Position numbers and translations under genes: made by a program. Under the pieces are notes generated by a model, which was not told the DNA's origin, searched no databases, and saw only the letters and a list, made by a program, of their open reading frames with translations. From positions 93,890,723 through 93,954,722 of the forward strand of contig CM049309.1 in the NCBI GenBank assembly GCA_026874595.1: a DNA stretch of 64,000 nucleotides. The letters run 5' to 3'. This DNA comes from Sipunculus nudus. Lineage: Eukaryota; Annelida; Sipuncula; Golfingiida; Sipunculidae. Positions 36,850-49,574 of the stretch are shown here, piece by piece (position 1 is the first letter of the stretch; every line of letters starts with the position of its first letter).

Positions 36850-38799
36850 TATTCGTCAATCTAATTAATGTTCATATGACATTGAATCGATGTCAAGTTT
36901 TAGATGTCAAATTGACGCCAAAATGGCATCAATATTTTTTAGGTATAAGATTGCATGCATGCTTTTTAGGGGAATCATTTTTATTTGGCCTTTAATATTT
37001 TTTAATGATACAAGGGCATGAAGTGTGTTTCAAATGATATGCAATACATATAATGTCAGAAATCATTGTGAAGGTCAAATACTTGTGTATTGCTGTTATT
37101 AAATTGCTTAAATTAAAGACGTACTATATCAACATTTTCATGAGGTGACGGCACTATTATACCCATGCAGCAATAAAATACATTAAAAAATTTAGAAACT
37201 TTGTTTTCCTGGCAGAAGTTTATGTAAATTCAGGGAACAAAAAAAAATGGTAATACTGCATTTTATTGTACTTTTATTAATTCAGACCCATATGAGAAGG
37301 GGGAAACCAACCGAGCCGGCTTAGTTCCAATTTTAATAAGAAATAATTGGGTATAAACCATTGAGAGTTTTGGCGGGTTGGTTTACGCATGACTATATAA
37401 AAACTGCATGGGCATAAGATATGGGAACAACAAATGAGGCTGAGAACAAACTTTGGGTAGCTAACATCGGAAATGCATGATGGAAACGTAAAAAAAAACA
37501 GGATACAATTTCTAAAAGGCACAGACATGGAGACAGACCGAGGTCATGTTTGCATACAGGTTATAATAAATGCATTTTTAAGTAGTCTCTTGAAATTCGT
37601 AATTTGAGTTTCAATAAAACCTTAAAACACAAAAAGTAAAAAGTGTAAACAGATATTATTATTTTAAAATATCATCATTTTTATTATTATTTTATTTTAG
37701 ACAATCATACATTACATTATAATCATGTCCGTAGTTAGTTACATAAAAACATAAAAAATATATGCTTAAAAGATTATAAAAATAATAGTAAAAAAACTAA
37801 TGCAGATTAAAAAAAATGCATGCAATGTTTGTTTTAATATGTGTGATCATCACAGTGATAATGTCCATGCATATAATCATGCAAATTATCTGCATGGTTG
37901 TAAGAAAGTAATAAAATAAAAAATTTCTGCAATATGAAAGTAGATATATTTGTAAGAGTATAACAACGGGCCTTGAAATAAATTGCAGCTAGAGGCAGCA
38001 TGCAGTTACCGCTATAAACATCAAAACTCAAATGATGTAACCCTTTCAGAATTATGCCCTAAACAGTTTTTAATATAAAATGGCTTTAATGGGAAAATGT
38101 TTGAATCATAAAAGTTACATTCTATATACAACCAGCAAAATTGAATATAAATTTTCTTATATATGGTAATGAATATATATTGTCTTTAAAGGTAGAAATT
38201 AAAATTTAATCAAATAGAATATTTCTATATGTTGCTTTTAAAATGTTTTAAGGTTATTATGATGAAATGTTCCTTCTTATATATGAAATTAATTCATCCA
38301 TATTATACCTTTCATATCATTAAGCCCCCCCCCCCCCCCCAACCTATTCACACATATAGTGAAAAATTTATATCATAGCAAACATAGTAAACAGTACTAT
38401 TCAACATTTTATATTTAATTTATATTACGATTGTCAATGTGGATGTTCTTAACCCTGCACATCACCTTTGGATATGCCTGTAATTTTATTGCTCTACATG
38501 AATTTTACAGTCATAGAAGCAGCTGTTAATATTTGTTTATGGTAATACAATTGTCACTAAATCATAATTCCCTTTCAGTGAAAGTACAATTGCGCTAAAA
38601 ATGACTATACCCAGACCCTTAATTGCTTGTTTAAATGAGACCACCGGTCCTGCAATGGACGTGTTCTCAAACAACAAAGAAATTGCTGAGTGTTAAAAAA
38701 AATAGTGTATTCAAGACAGAATGATATACGTAAAAGGGGGGGGGGGATTACTTTAGCTGCATGTTTAACTGATCAGCAATGACCTAACAACCCGTTGCC

Positions 38800-38803
<4 letters not shown>
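36847..38803. other. AT-rich gap, no gene
   Basis: Nearly 2 kb of AT-rich sequence. A C-run lies at 38325-38340 and a G-run at about 38739-38748. An 83-codon minus open frame (37277-37528) has no motif and is not called. Confidence 0.5.
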
Positions 38804-38862
<59 letters not shown>

Positions 38863-38995
38863 TTATTAGTAGTAGTAGTATGACCGTACATTGTGCTTAT
38901 TTGTCTGATGAATATTAAACCTGCCATAAATATATTGTTAATATTTATTAACATTTCAAAATCTGATACATACAAGGAGAGTCAATATTTAATTG

Positions 38996-39051
<56 letters not shown>
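38804..39051. repeat. Two (AT)n microsatellites
   Basis: AT repeats at about 38804-38858 and 38999-39051, separated by about 140 bases of unique sequence. Confidence 0.95.
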
Positions 39052-39054
<3 letters not shown>

Positions 39055-39727
39055 CCTGTATAATATATTAAGCTGAAAGGGGAATAAAGATATGTACGTT
39101 ATATAATGTTATATACATGCATCAACAAATGCACATACATTCTTATCTGATGTATATATAAACTGCTATCAATCAAGAATCTTGTATAGACTGCTATCAT
39201 TTCCAAACTTGCAATTTAACCAGGAACCATTAATTGGTGGACTGTACATGATAGCAAGCTCATTCTGTGAGCACTGCGGTCCTCTCACATCAACTGTCAT
39301 ATGTCACTTGTCAAATGATCCGCTTAGGCGCACTCATGTACCAGTAACCCCCCTGCCCCCTGGCACTGGGGTCGTCTTTTTTTCTGAGTCCTTGTGATGC
39401 CAACATTCTGGCGGGAAACTAAGCATTGCAGCCGAAACCACCGAGACACCTGTTCAAGCATTGTGAGTATATCTTTGTTCTTCATTCCTTCCTGCTTTAA
39501 TACCTACAAAGCTATATGGTAAAAAAATTGGTACATAATTTTAACAAGACTAATTGTGCGGGTTGCATAAAAATCAGCCGTTTCCTTGATAAAAGTAAAC
39601 GGGGAGGTTTCCTGGCCAGCTAGCCAGTCAGATTCAATAGTATGTTGACCTACTGTATATACAAAAAAGATGATATGAAATGTAGTTATAAGGTTAATTT
39701 AATAAATCCATATATGTTTATATTTGA

Positions 39728-39766
<39 letters not shown>

Positions 39767-40492
39767 GTGTGTGTAAGTGTTTTGTAATAACCGGTATTTG
39801 TGTATATATGTATTCAAATATGTGTGTGTCTGTGTGTGAGATTATTTACTAAGTTTTCTATACAAGTAGTTGATCATAATAGTGTGACATATCAGTGTGA
39901 CTTGATCCTGAGGAGCTGCATGTCAGGGGGCATTACGCGAACTCCACAAGCAAGGAAGCCAAAGCCATAATTGTCTGACCTAGACTGAACCTGCTGCATT
40001 CCTTAGATTAACATGCCCTATACACAGACCATATTACCCCACCTCCTCCCTCTCTCTTTCTTCCTCACTTCATTTATAAACTTGAGCCATTACAGTGCTT
40101 AGGCTGTCATCTAATGCCCTTATTCACTCAAGCCTTACTATATCCTGACAAATAGCATGTTGCCCTCCCCTCTTATTTCGTCTTCATTATCTACTTTATA
40201 ATGACATTAATGACGAACACAAACATAGCATTTTAATCACATTCATATAGGCCTATTTCTAAATAACATTGAAGTTGAGTAAAAAAAAAACAAAAAATGG
40301 CAAAATTGAATATTAAAATAAAATGAATAAATAAAGTATTAGGTAAAACTAATTTTGATGTACTGAACGTACTGCATGTATTACATTAAGGTGCATTCAC
40401 TTGTGAACGACAAATTTTAAACGATAGGGTCCTTATTTAAAAATCAAATTTAACATGTATCAATCCTTTCCTTAATTTATATTTCAGTTTGA

Positions 40493-40493
<1 letters not shown>
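39052..40493. other. Gap with GC-richer island and TA repeat
   Basis: Positions 39200-39470 are GC-richer. A frame starting at an ATG near 39397 runs through PTFWRETKHCSRNHRDTCSS to a donor-like GTGAGTAT at about 39466, but there is no partner and no homology. A TA repeat occurs at about 39728-39766 and TG-rich sequence after it. No gene is called. Confidence 0.35.
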
Positions 40494-40534
<41 letters not shown>

Positions 40535-40545
40535 TATACACACAA

Positions 40546-40623
<78 letters not shown>
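40494..40623. repeat. Compound microsatellite (ATT)n-(AC)n-(AT)n
   Basis: TTA repeats (40494-40527), AC repeats (about 40540-40571) and AT repeats (40572-40622) follow each other. Open frames across this region on both strands are artefacts of the repeat. Confidence 0.95.
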
Positions 40624-40628
<5 letters not shown>

Positions 40629-41224
40629 CACTCCTTTATACAGACAGCCACTGGGACTAAAAAATGTAATACAAAAAGGGAAAAAGGGAGAGGCCTTATA
40701 ATACAGCAGTGAGCATGCAGGGTTAGGAATCAAATGGGGCCGGGAAATCTAGCCTTGATATAGGATGTTGTTGCATTTAAGTGTGGCTGTACGCGGGAGT
40801 TGTATTGTATATATAGATACTTTTATGAATATATTTGTAAAACAATCTTAAGATACCATTTGTAAAAATAAGAGTAAGCAGTTTTAAGTGAAAAAAAATC
40901 GGACCAATATAAAAAGAAAAATTTGGGGAAATGTGTTTAAAAACTGTTTCAATAATTTTATGTAAATTACTGTTAGTGATTTAAAGGGGTATGAATCAAT
41001 TAATAAAATATAAATGATAAAAAAATTAATATTTAACAAATCATAATTTTCACTGTGCATTTTACAAAAATAACAAAAAATACTTAAGGATGTGATTCAT
41101 TGCTACTTAGCTCTCATTTAAGTGGTCAGCTAGATCCAGGGAAGTCACTAAAAAGTCGCATTGGAACCTGAAATTAGGTCACTCCGAGCTATGGGGCTGG
41201 TAAATACGCCCCCGCCCGCCCGAA
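40624..41224. other. AT-rich gap, no gene
   Basis: Nothing recognised. Confidence 0.45.
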
Positions 41225-42059
41225 TAATCGAAAATTTGATTCAAAACCTTGATAACTAATACATGAATTGCCCTGAATCTTGCCTTGAAGATGACCATGA
41301 CAAGGTTTGTCAGTTCCCGAAAACTGGTGGCGCCACTTTTTTTCTCATTTTTACGATTTTTTTACTGTTTTTGAGACCGTTAAATGACAGCAATTATGAC
41401 TTTTTCTCAACTGTGGTTTCATCTAGTGTCCCAAAACCTGGTGTGTTTATTGATTATGACTGGTTTCTTGAGTTCCTGAAGACCGGTGGCGCCACCTGTA
41501 TTTTTTTCTTTTTTTTTTATGATTTTTATTTTGAGACTACCACATTATATTGAAACTATCAGATTTGCAAATGTGATTTTATCTAGTGTCATGAAACCAT
41601 GTGTTATTTGGGACCCAATAGAACAAGTGGATGCCCTATAGTAATCACCTTGTCCATCCGTCCGTCTGTCCATTTGTTCGTTTTTCTGTATGTCCGTTTA
41701 AATTTGTTTCGTGATGATAACTCAAGTTTTGACATGTCAATTTCAAACTTAGTAATATATAGCCCACCTCTATAGCAAGAAAAACAGAGGACCCACCTAT
41801 TTTTAAAGATTTTGGGTGCATTTTAAGCAAAACATTTCACCCCAAACCTTCCATCTAGCAAATATAGGTGACGTGCAAATAGAAAATCCGTTTGATTGAT
41901 TTTGGGGTCATGAGATCAAAGGACTGAAATATTGGTTTCAAACTTGACTATTATATGGCCCATCACTAAAGTAAGAACCCTTTTGATTTAGGGGTCATGA
42001 GGCCAAAAGCCAAGGTCATAGAATCCGTGCCGTGACCCACAGGTTCTTTGTTTTACATT
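41225..42059. repeat. Dispersed repeats carrying GGTGGCGCCAC
   Basis: Two related modules of about 160 bp, each with AAAACTGGTGGCGCCAC-like or GACCGGTGGCGCCACC and a TTATGACT stretch, lie at 41263-41580, with palindromes at 41326-41337 (one mismatch) and 41485-41496 (perfect). From 41640 a CCGTCCGTCTGTCC-type stretch starts another dispersed repeat with GATGATAACTCAAG. Non-coding. Confidence 0.6.
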
Positions 42060-43055
42060 CTTGTAACTCATCTGCATGAACTATAGTCGTGGTCCATTGT
42101 CCGTCGTTCGTCCGTCCCTCCGTAGATCTGGCACGTTTAGACCTAGGAATCCAAAATTCGGCATAATGTTAGATGTCCCCAGGATCTCCTACCAAGCCGA
42201 AAACTGGGTCTTTGCGACTTCGTTCCTTTGAGAAATTAAGGAAAAAATGCCTAATATCAAAACCACTCATCTGTTTTCCCTCATATTTAACATGAATATT
42301 CCTCTATATAGTTCCTGTGTGCATGCAAGAAATTAAGTCTATTAAGTATAATTTTTTTAAGTTATGGGCCCAAACATAATAGACTTTATAAAAAATCAGG
42401 AAAAATATTTACTCACTTAACATGAAAAATTTTGAAACTAGAGTCTATTTCCCAAGTATATTACCATGTTTAATTAAGATTTAATTGTTTACCAAAAATT
42501 AGATCTGAATTTTGTATTTTTTAAAGTTATCAGCATAAAAATAAAATGAGTGACTTAAATTTTGCCCAATTTTGACCATGGCACTTTTTTTCCTGTTAGT
42601 ACCATTGATTTAATTTTCACAGCATGTAAACATAAATATTTAATTTGTTTAAATCTGAAATTTGAAAAAAGCTTGAAAATTAGTCTTGTTACTTATTTTG
42701 TGCTTGAGGCTCTATTGTAGTCATTTGCTTTGATAACAGATTAAAGATGCAGGGTCCCACTCCAGGTCACTGGAATTCACCTATGCAAGGGTTTCTGATT
42801 TGTTACAGTCACTAGGGGAGATCCCCTGCTGTGACAGGTGTACTGTTATTTTCATATCACCACCCCAATCCCCCCCCCCTCCGCAAACCCAACCCACCAA
42901 GTGTTATGCAGTAATTGTTATTATTTTCACTGTATCTCCTAATTTGTAATGCTGTTTCCACTCCAATATACAAAAACTTTCCTTAAAAAGATGTAATCCA
43001 GAAGATGCCATGTTGTGTTTATGTAGCATTTTTAAAGAAATCAATTTTCTTTTAA
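42060..43055 (-). repeat. Dispersed repeat family A, long copy 5 (inverted)
   Basis: The reverse complement matches 6104-6925 and, for its start (42060-42290), 2690-2957 and 15385-15815. Landmarks include the TCGTGGTCCATTGTCCGTCG stretch, CAAGCCGAAAACTGGGTC, GATCCCCTGCTGTGACAGGT and a C-run (about 42872-42880) opposite the G-run of copy 2. It is the most complete A copy in the window. Non-coding. Confidence 0.75.
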
Positions 43056-43186
43056 ATGATTATAACAAATATAATTTAACCCACCAGTATGCTTAAATTT
43101 ATAAAATATTAAGCACATTATGGATAAATAAAGACACAATTTAAAATTGTGAAATATAAATCAAGTATTTTTTTTTATATATTTAT
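43056..43186. other. AT-rich gap
   Basis: Nothing recognised. Confidence 0.4.
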
Positions 43187-44080
43187 TTTATCCCGAGACA
43201 AAGTCGGGGGATACTATGTTTTCATACCGGTCCCGCCGCCGCCACCGCCGCCGCCGCCCCATATAAATCTTGTTGGCGTGATAACTCAAAAAATATTCCA
43301 CGGATCTTTACCAAACTTGATATATGTATAGATATGGGTGAGAGGACGACACCTATTTAAAATGAGGTCATGACCTTGACTAGGAGAGTGTCCTTGACCT
43401 TGAATATGTCTAATTTTGGGGAAAATCACACAAATTCTTAAATATCTCAAGAAATCTTGCATGGATTGATCCCAAAATCAAGTTGATCGAAGATCATGGA
43501 TAGGGTTGTCATGTTCCAGAAACTGGTGGCGCCACCTATTATTCTTTACTTATTTTCGTGCCGTTTAATACCCCCAAAATTGCTACTTGACAGTACTGTG
43601 AGCATTATAAGTCAAAAACTAATGGACAGATTTCTTTTATATTATGCATATACATAAATATGGGTTATGGGATGATGTTTATCTAAATTGGGGTCATGAC
43701 CTTTCCTATTAGAGTGGCCTTGACCTAGAATATTTGCCATATATGGTGAAAATTACACAAAATCCAATAATATCTCAATAAGGGATGCATGGATTGGTCC
43801 AAAAATCAAATTGATCGAAGATCTTGAATAGTATTGTCATGTACCGGAAACAGGTGGCGCCACCTGTTATTCTTTAACTTGTTTTCGTGCCGTTTAATAC
43901 CCCATCATTGCCACTTAACAGTACTGTGAGCATTACAAGTCAAAAACTAATGGACAAATTTCTTTCATATTATGCATATACATAGACATGGGTTTGGGAT
44001 GATGTATATTGAAATTGGGGTCATGACCTTTTCTATGAGAGTGACCTTTCCTAATAGTGTGGGCTGATATTAATTTGTTG
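43187..44080 (+). repeat. Family F: tandem modules of about 330 bp
   Basis: It begins with a hairpin-like ATCCCGAGACAAAGTCGGGG (about 43191) and a CCG repeat (43233-43260). Modules then repeat: GGTGGCGCCACC at 43525-43536 and 43853-43864, TTCGTGCCGTTTAATACC after each, AGTCAAAAACTAATGGACA, GGGTCATGACC, and ATTGATCGAAGATC before the next palindrome. Period about 328 bp. Non-coding. Confidence 0.75.
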
Positions 44081-45044
44081 CTGAAGATGGGGGGTCTATT
44101 CTTAAAGAGGGGGGGGGGGGATTGATTGTCTGCGGTGCCAAGAAATATCTAGTTGTTTTGCAGATTTAAAGATTTATTTTTGTGGTAAAAAACAAATAAA
44201 CATTTGTATGCATGATGTGGTGTTATCTGACAAGATTGAGATTTATGAAAATGCAATTGAAAATTATGAATTATTCATTTATATATGTTATATTGGAAAT
44301 GTATAGAAATGTAAACTTATAATAAAAAAAATTTGATGTGATAAAAAAATTAGGATCTAATACAAACATTTGTTCATTATTTTCCTGCCTCAGCAGAATT
44401 GGAGATCAGCCTTTATTTACCCTGTATTTATGTTGTTAATTTGATATATTTCAACTGTATATATTTCATAAAATAAAAAAAAAACATATATATTAAATAA
44501 TATATATTATGCAAAAAAAAAATAGATTCAATTAAACGTCAACAGTTAATCAAAAAGCCAACTAATGATCACGGTAATAGTACAGACCATTTGTTCACAA
44601 ACTGCTCACATGCTTCAGTTTCAACATTAGGAAACACATGGTTAGGTCACATAATATTATTTGCAACAATTTCTTGCTCATCAATACAAACAAATCATAT
44701 AAACCAACCATAGCCCATATTACCTCTTCCTCTTACACTTTATCTCCATTTGATATTATTTTTACCTTCAAGGTCAACTTCAGCTGAGCACAGTGACCCA
44801 TGGGTCCCTTGTTCAATACATGTATTAGATCATTAAAAAACACCCAGTAAATTATACAATAAAGAATGAATTTGAGATGGGCATGTTAAATATTTATTAA
44901 CTGAAATAAAAACATCAAATGTATGAATTCATATCAACCTTTACAATAAAAACAAAGGTTTACATAATATAATGTGACCATTGAAACCTATGTTATGTAT
45001 ACCAAGGCCATGCCAGCACCAGTCATGACAGGTTACGTAACACA
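44081..45044. repeat. G-run and repeat fragments
   Basis: A G-run lies at about 44109-44120. Segment 44330-44450 is the inverted partner of 4588-4760. AGCACAGTGACCCATGGGTC at about 44788 recurs in changed form at about 48775. No gene. Confidence 0.5.
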
Positions 45045-48000
45045 CTCTTAGAAATAAGGTTTCCATGGGCATCCCTGGGGAACTCTGTAGTTTCAGGTGA
45101 AAACTTGGTGGTTCTGTATGCGTTAAAATGGTTCTGTGCAAGCGACAGCATTCTTTTCAATAAAGCAGGTTCCACAGCCACGTGAAGGGTTCCTCAGACG
45201 GAGTCATATGACCTTTTGCGCACGATACACGATACCCGTGTTTTCTTTGCTAAAAGAAGCTGAATGTGGAAAGGGCACAGCACTGAAGAATATTTGAAAA
45301 TCAGATAAGTATAAGACTTTTTAACTAATAGAAACTATTTGATCTTGATTTATAAAATTGTTGGTAGCAGACCCGACTGTAATATTTATTATCAGCAGGT
45401 TTATCTGATGGACTGGCTTTAATTGTCTATCTGTTGTACTGGTCAGTCCTGGCCATCGGTGACCTTAATAGACCCGTAATGACAAGATGGCAGGTTTCCT
45501 GCTGGAGGGATAAATATACGGCCCACTAGTAGTGTGAAGATTCAGGAGGTCGGACATGTTTATTGCTGGACTGTATGTATGACTATGACATTGCTGTGTA
45601 TACATTTTGTTTCAATGAAGACCCAGCTTGGCCTGCTGTACAGCGAATACCTTTAGAATACCCTCCCATGCAGACAACATTCACTTTTGACTTTTCCACC
45701 ATGATTGACCAGCTGCCTTTCTTACAGAAGAACATGATGTGACCAAATTTCATTATGAGCAGAACATAATTTGTTTGAAATGCAATAGAAATATTTATCG
45801 AAGAAAATGTGGTTACAATAAGTGATCAATTTTAAGATATAAACACAGTAAAAATGGGCCTTTATTCAAAGTAGTACTATTTATTTTTACCAAAAATGCT
45901 GTCTCAAATATTATGGGAAATTAATACAGTACCACTAATATAATGGATATTATAAGGACCCCCTCCCCCTTGAGTCCCATGTTATGAACAAATAAATAAT
46001 AAATAAATATTAATGATTACAAAATATATTATATGAATGTATATACAATTTATTTGTTTATTTTTTTTGCCATTTTCACACATTTATTCTTTTTAACTTG
46101 CTAAATGGCTTGGCCGGAGATCTCAAAGAATATGGTGTAATAGTTGTAACATTTAAAAAAGTTGCTTTAAATTTGTACAAAAATAAACCATTAATTTCCC
46201 AACAAAATCATGCTCGGGTTTGCAATTCATTTTGATCTCATATTTATCCATTGTTTGATTAAAATGGTACCATCTTTAACTTTAATTTTTTTTAAATACT
46301 TACAGGCTTCATTAGCTCATCATTCAGCATTTTGCCTTTGAAAATGAAGTCGTGCTTTCTTTTTCTGTCATCATGCAGAGTTTAAATTGAAATAGCCAAC
46401 AAGTTTTTTTTTCATTTTTTTGGGGTATAAGTATGAAATTGAATAAAGGTTTATGCAGACATATATTTATAAATTCCTTTTTGCAATACCTTTCTCCAAA
46501 AATGTTACAAACAATTGTGTAAATGATAGACTCTAATATATATAATGTGGAGCGTTATGACAATGGGTCACAATTTTCTATGTCATTAAGGCATGATATA
46601 CATGTAAATGAACACACTGATTCGTAGGTAACTCCATTGATTTAAAAAAAATGATGTCACAATTCACATCCGCTCGATCTAAATAAATATTGTTCTATAT
46701 TTTCAGGGTGAGTGAAGACTCTTCGCTAAACAAAAGACCAATTATGAAGTATGAAGAGCTGAAGACGAAATGTTGAAATTTGTCATGGTGGTAGTATCAA
46801 AGCAAATGATCTTGCCAAGTGCAAAAACGCATGCAGCATTTAAAATAACAACAAAAGTCCCAGCAACAAGAAAACCAGCTCTGAGCAGATTGTCATAAAC
46901 TATACATTTATTATATATTTTATGATTGTCTATAACACGTTTAATTTGTCCTAGACCGATATAACCAGCTTTATTATCTTCTTGAAGTCATCTGAGCTTT
47001 GTTATAAAATGAAGTTTGGCACATGCATTTTGTGTGTATGAGGCCAGCGCATTAACTGTTAATGTCTAACAGGAAGTGAAGGCAGGCACATACTGAGTGA
47101 ATGCAACCAAATTTCCTCTTGATATCTAAGAGGGAATGAAGGTAGGCACAATTAGATCTAGTGTGAAGCCAGCCACATTTGCTTTTGATATTCAGCTGCG
47201 AGTGAAGGCAGGCACATACTGAGTGAAGATAACCACATTTCACCTGATATCTAATAGGGAGTGATGGCAGGCACATTCACATCGAGTGTGAAGCCAGCCA
47301 CATTTGCTGTTTTTTATTTGATAGTGAATGAAGGTAGTCACACACATTGCGTATGGCTAAACTCATTATAGAATTTGTTAATATATTTATTTCTTTATTT
47401 AGAAATGTGTTTAATAATGTTAATAAGAACACTTCACCTACTTTGAGTTTTCTCATTTGAAACAATTTTTTTATTTTTACATCAATTACACTTTATTCAA
47501 AAGAACTTTGTAAAACTGCTTGGCTTTAAATTTGAGAATGTCCCATTCAATAATTCAAAAGAGAATAATATTACAGTAAAAATGTCAAGTCAAATTCATC
47601 TAATTGCTTTGCTTACAATTGAAAATTCAAATTGTCTCTTTGACAGGATTTTATGCAGTTGGTTGATATTAACCTACGATGTCCTGCCATATGCTGCCAA
47701 ATCAACAATGATGCTGGTGTTATAGAATCGATAGCAGAAGAATCATATCATGCTTTCATCTTTGCTGATAGTATTCATGGAGAAAGTGGATGCAGAACCA
47801 CTTTTAAACGAATATGAAATTGATGGCTGCGTATTTTGCATTATAATCCTCAACTGGCCCAAGAAGGACCAACTAATCAGGATTTTTACAGTTAAATGTG
47901 TAAAGGGAAACAGAAAACCTATTCTATAAAGTTACTGCAGCATAAACTTTGAAGCACACATATAAGAGGATATACCAATTTTAGGATTTCTGTAGTACCC

Positions 48001-48600
48001 TGTGTCACCATTCTAAGAGAGAGATCCTGAATGTTACATCCAATCATTTCCTTGTTCTGAACTGCACATATGTAGTATATGAATTTCTTCGTTTAAAGTA
48101 AAATAAAGTATGTTTACCCCTGTATTTTATTCTTGTTTTTTTTACAGTTACTATCCATTTGATAAAAAAAAGTCCCCCATTAAAGTGTGATAATATCCAA
48201 GAGGAATGACATGCCAGTTGAGGGCATACCTCCGCCAAGGAAAAGGAATCGTGCTAGATCTGTTCCTTTATCTCGCCCTGCAGTGAATTTGAATTGGTCC
48301 TGTCTAGTTTGGTGTAATAGGTTCACCCAGAATATGTATAAACTGTCAAAGTTCCTGTCGGAACAAATAAGTCAAGGAACCCAGTTAATGTCTGTAGAAC
48401 CATTCCTGGTTAATTTAAAAAAGGACCTTAATAATGGTTTTGCAAAGACCCAGCGGAAGTAATTAGCACCATACAAGGTTCCTCAAGGGTTTCAGAAGGA
48501 ACCTTCATTCAGGGTTCCTCAGGGAACCAAGATGGGTTCCAAATATGTGACAAGCCAAAGAACCAAAATGGGTTCCACTTAGAACCCTTTATCAGCTCAG
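45045..48600. mobile_element. Possible element with GGTTCC-rich ends
   Basis: The left end (ACACTCTTAGAAATAAGGTT and further GGTTCC/GGTTCT steps to 45200) and the right end (GGTTCC steps and GAACC steps at 48475-48595) resemble the ends of widespread animal DNA elements that start ACTCTTAGAAATAAAGGTTC (from memory). The right end lacks the complementary CTAAGAGTG terminus, so the boundary is uncertain. No transposase-like frame lies between them. These could be two independent fragments. Confidence 0.3.
47055..47345. repeat. Minisatellite of about 60 bp units
   Basis: Five diverged copies are built from GAGTGAAGGCAGGCACATAC, GAGTGTGAAGCCAGCCACAT and TTGATATCTAA modules, with two unit types alternating. 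Open minus frames through it (repeating CLHS-type residues) come from the repeat. Confidence 0.8.
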
Positions 48601-49574
48601 CTGACTATAAGTCATCTGAGCTATAGCGATCACTCTTTGTTTGATCACTCTTATTCCTTACTCGTCAATATAAACCTAGCATGTCAACCAACCATGGCCT
48701 ATGTTTCCTTTTCCTCCAAGACATCGCTTTTTGTTATTATTATAGATTTTATCTTCCTGGTGAACTTCAGATGAGCACGATAACACATAGGTCCCTTGTT
48801 TTATAGTCCCGCCATCAGTCATCAGTAGAATTTCTTGTTAACAAGACAAATTTATCAAAAACAAATATTGCATTTCACCCCTCAAATGTGAAACAACTAT
48901 AATTTATCCATTTCCTGAACAAGGTTAATTCTGAGGAAATCTATGTTAAGTTACTCCTGTCACATATGAGATACTGAAGATTTTTCCTCAGATTTGACAC
49001 ACAAGATGTTTCCTTCAAGTGTTAGAAGTGTTTGAAAACTGGTGACTTGTGACCTTGATCTTCAAGATCTAATCTACAGAAATCTAGGATGATTGCATGT
49101 AACCCCCTAACTTTGGAGATATTTTCTTTAACTTTTAGGGGAGGCCGATTGGGATTGGAGACATTTATATCTTAAACAAAGCCATACTACTGAATTTATT
49201 CTTTTATCATGTGTAAATAATTTTCACAAAACCATTTTAAGGCTGTTTTGTTTTAGCTTGTCTGAAGACTTTTAACAAAGAAGATCGAATAACACCCAGA
49301 AGAGCCAGAGAGGATGTTTCTAACATCTGTCCTATCAGAAGTGTCCAGACAAAAAGAGGTCTTTTTGGCCAATGCTAATACGGGACTGAGGCGGACAGCA
49401 AATAAGTGAAAGGAGAAGTATTCCGATATCATATATGTCGTGTGTAACATTCAGTGCAACCTGACATACTGTGAAACATTAGAAATAAAATTTATAATTT
49501 TATGTGTCTTTTCCGATTTGGATGTAATGCATATTGGGTGTGTGTGTGAGGGAGAGAGAGACAGACAGACAGAG
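48601..49574. repeat. Family A terminal palindrome and gap
   Basis: The inverted family A terminus (CAGCTCAGCTGACTATAAGT, then CATCTGAGCTATAG) is at about 48593-48626. Then unassigned sequence follows, ending in GT and GA dinucleotide runs (about 49540-49578). No gene. Confidence 0.5.

Noticed and set aside
40489-40733. Open frames on both strands
   Set aside because: They consist of microsatellite translations (Tyr/Ile and Val/Cys runs).
48187-48462. 91-codon plus open frame containing MPVEGIPPPRKRNRARS
   Set aside because: It runs into the GGTTCC repeat end, has no known motif, and its CCTCCGCCAAGG phrase resembles dispersed repeats; not enough for a gene.
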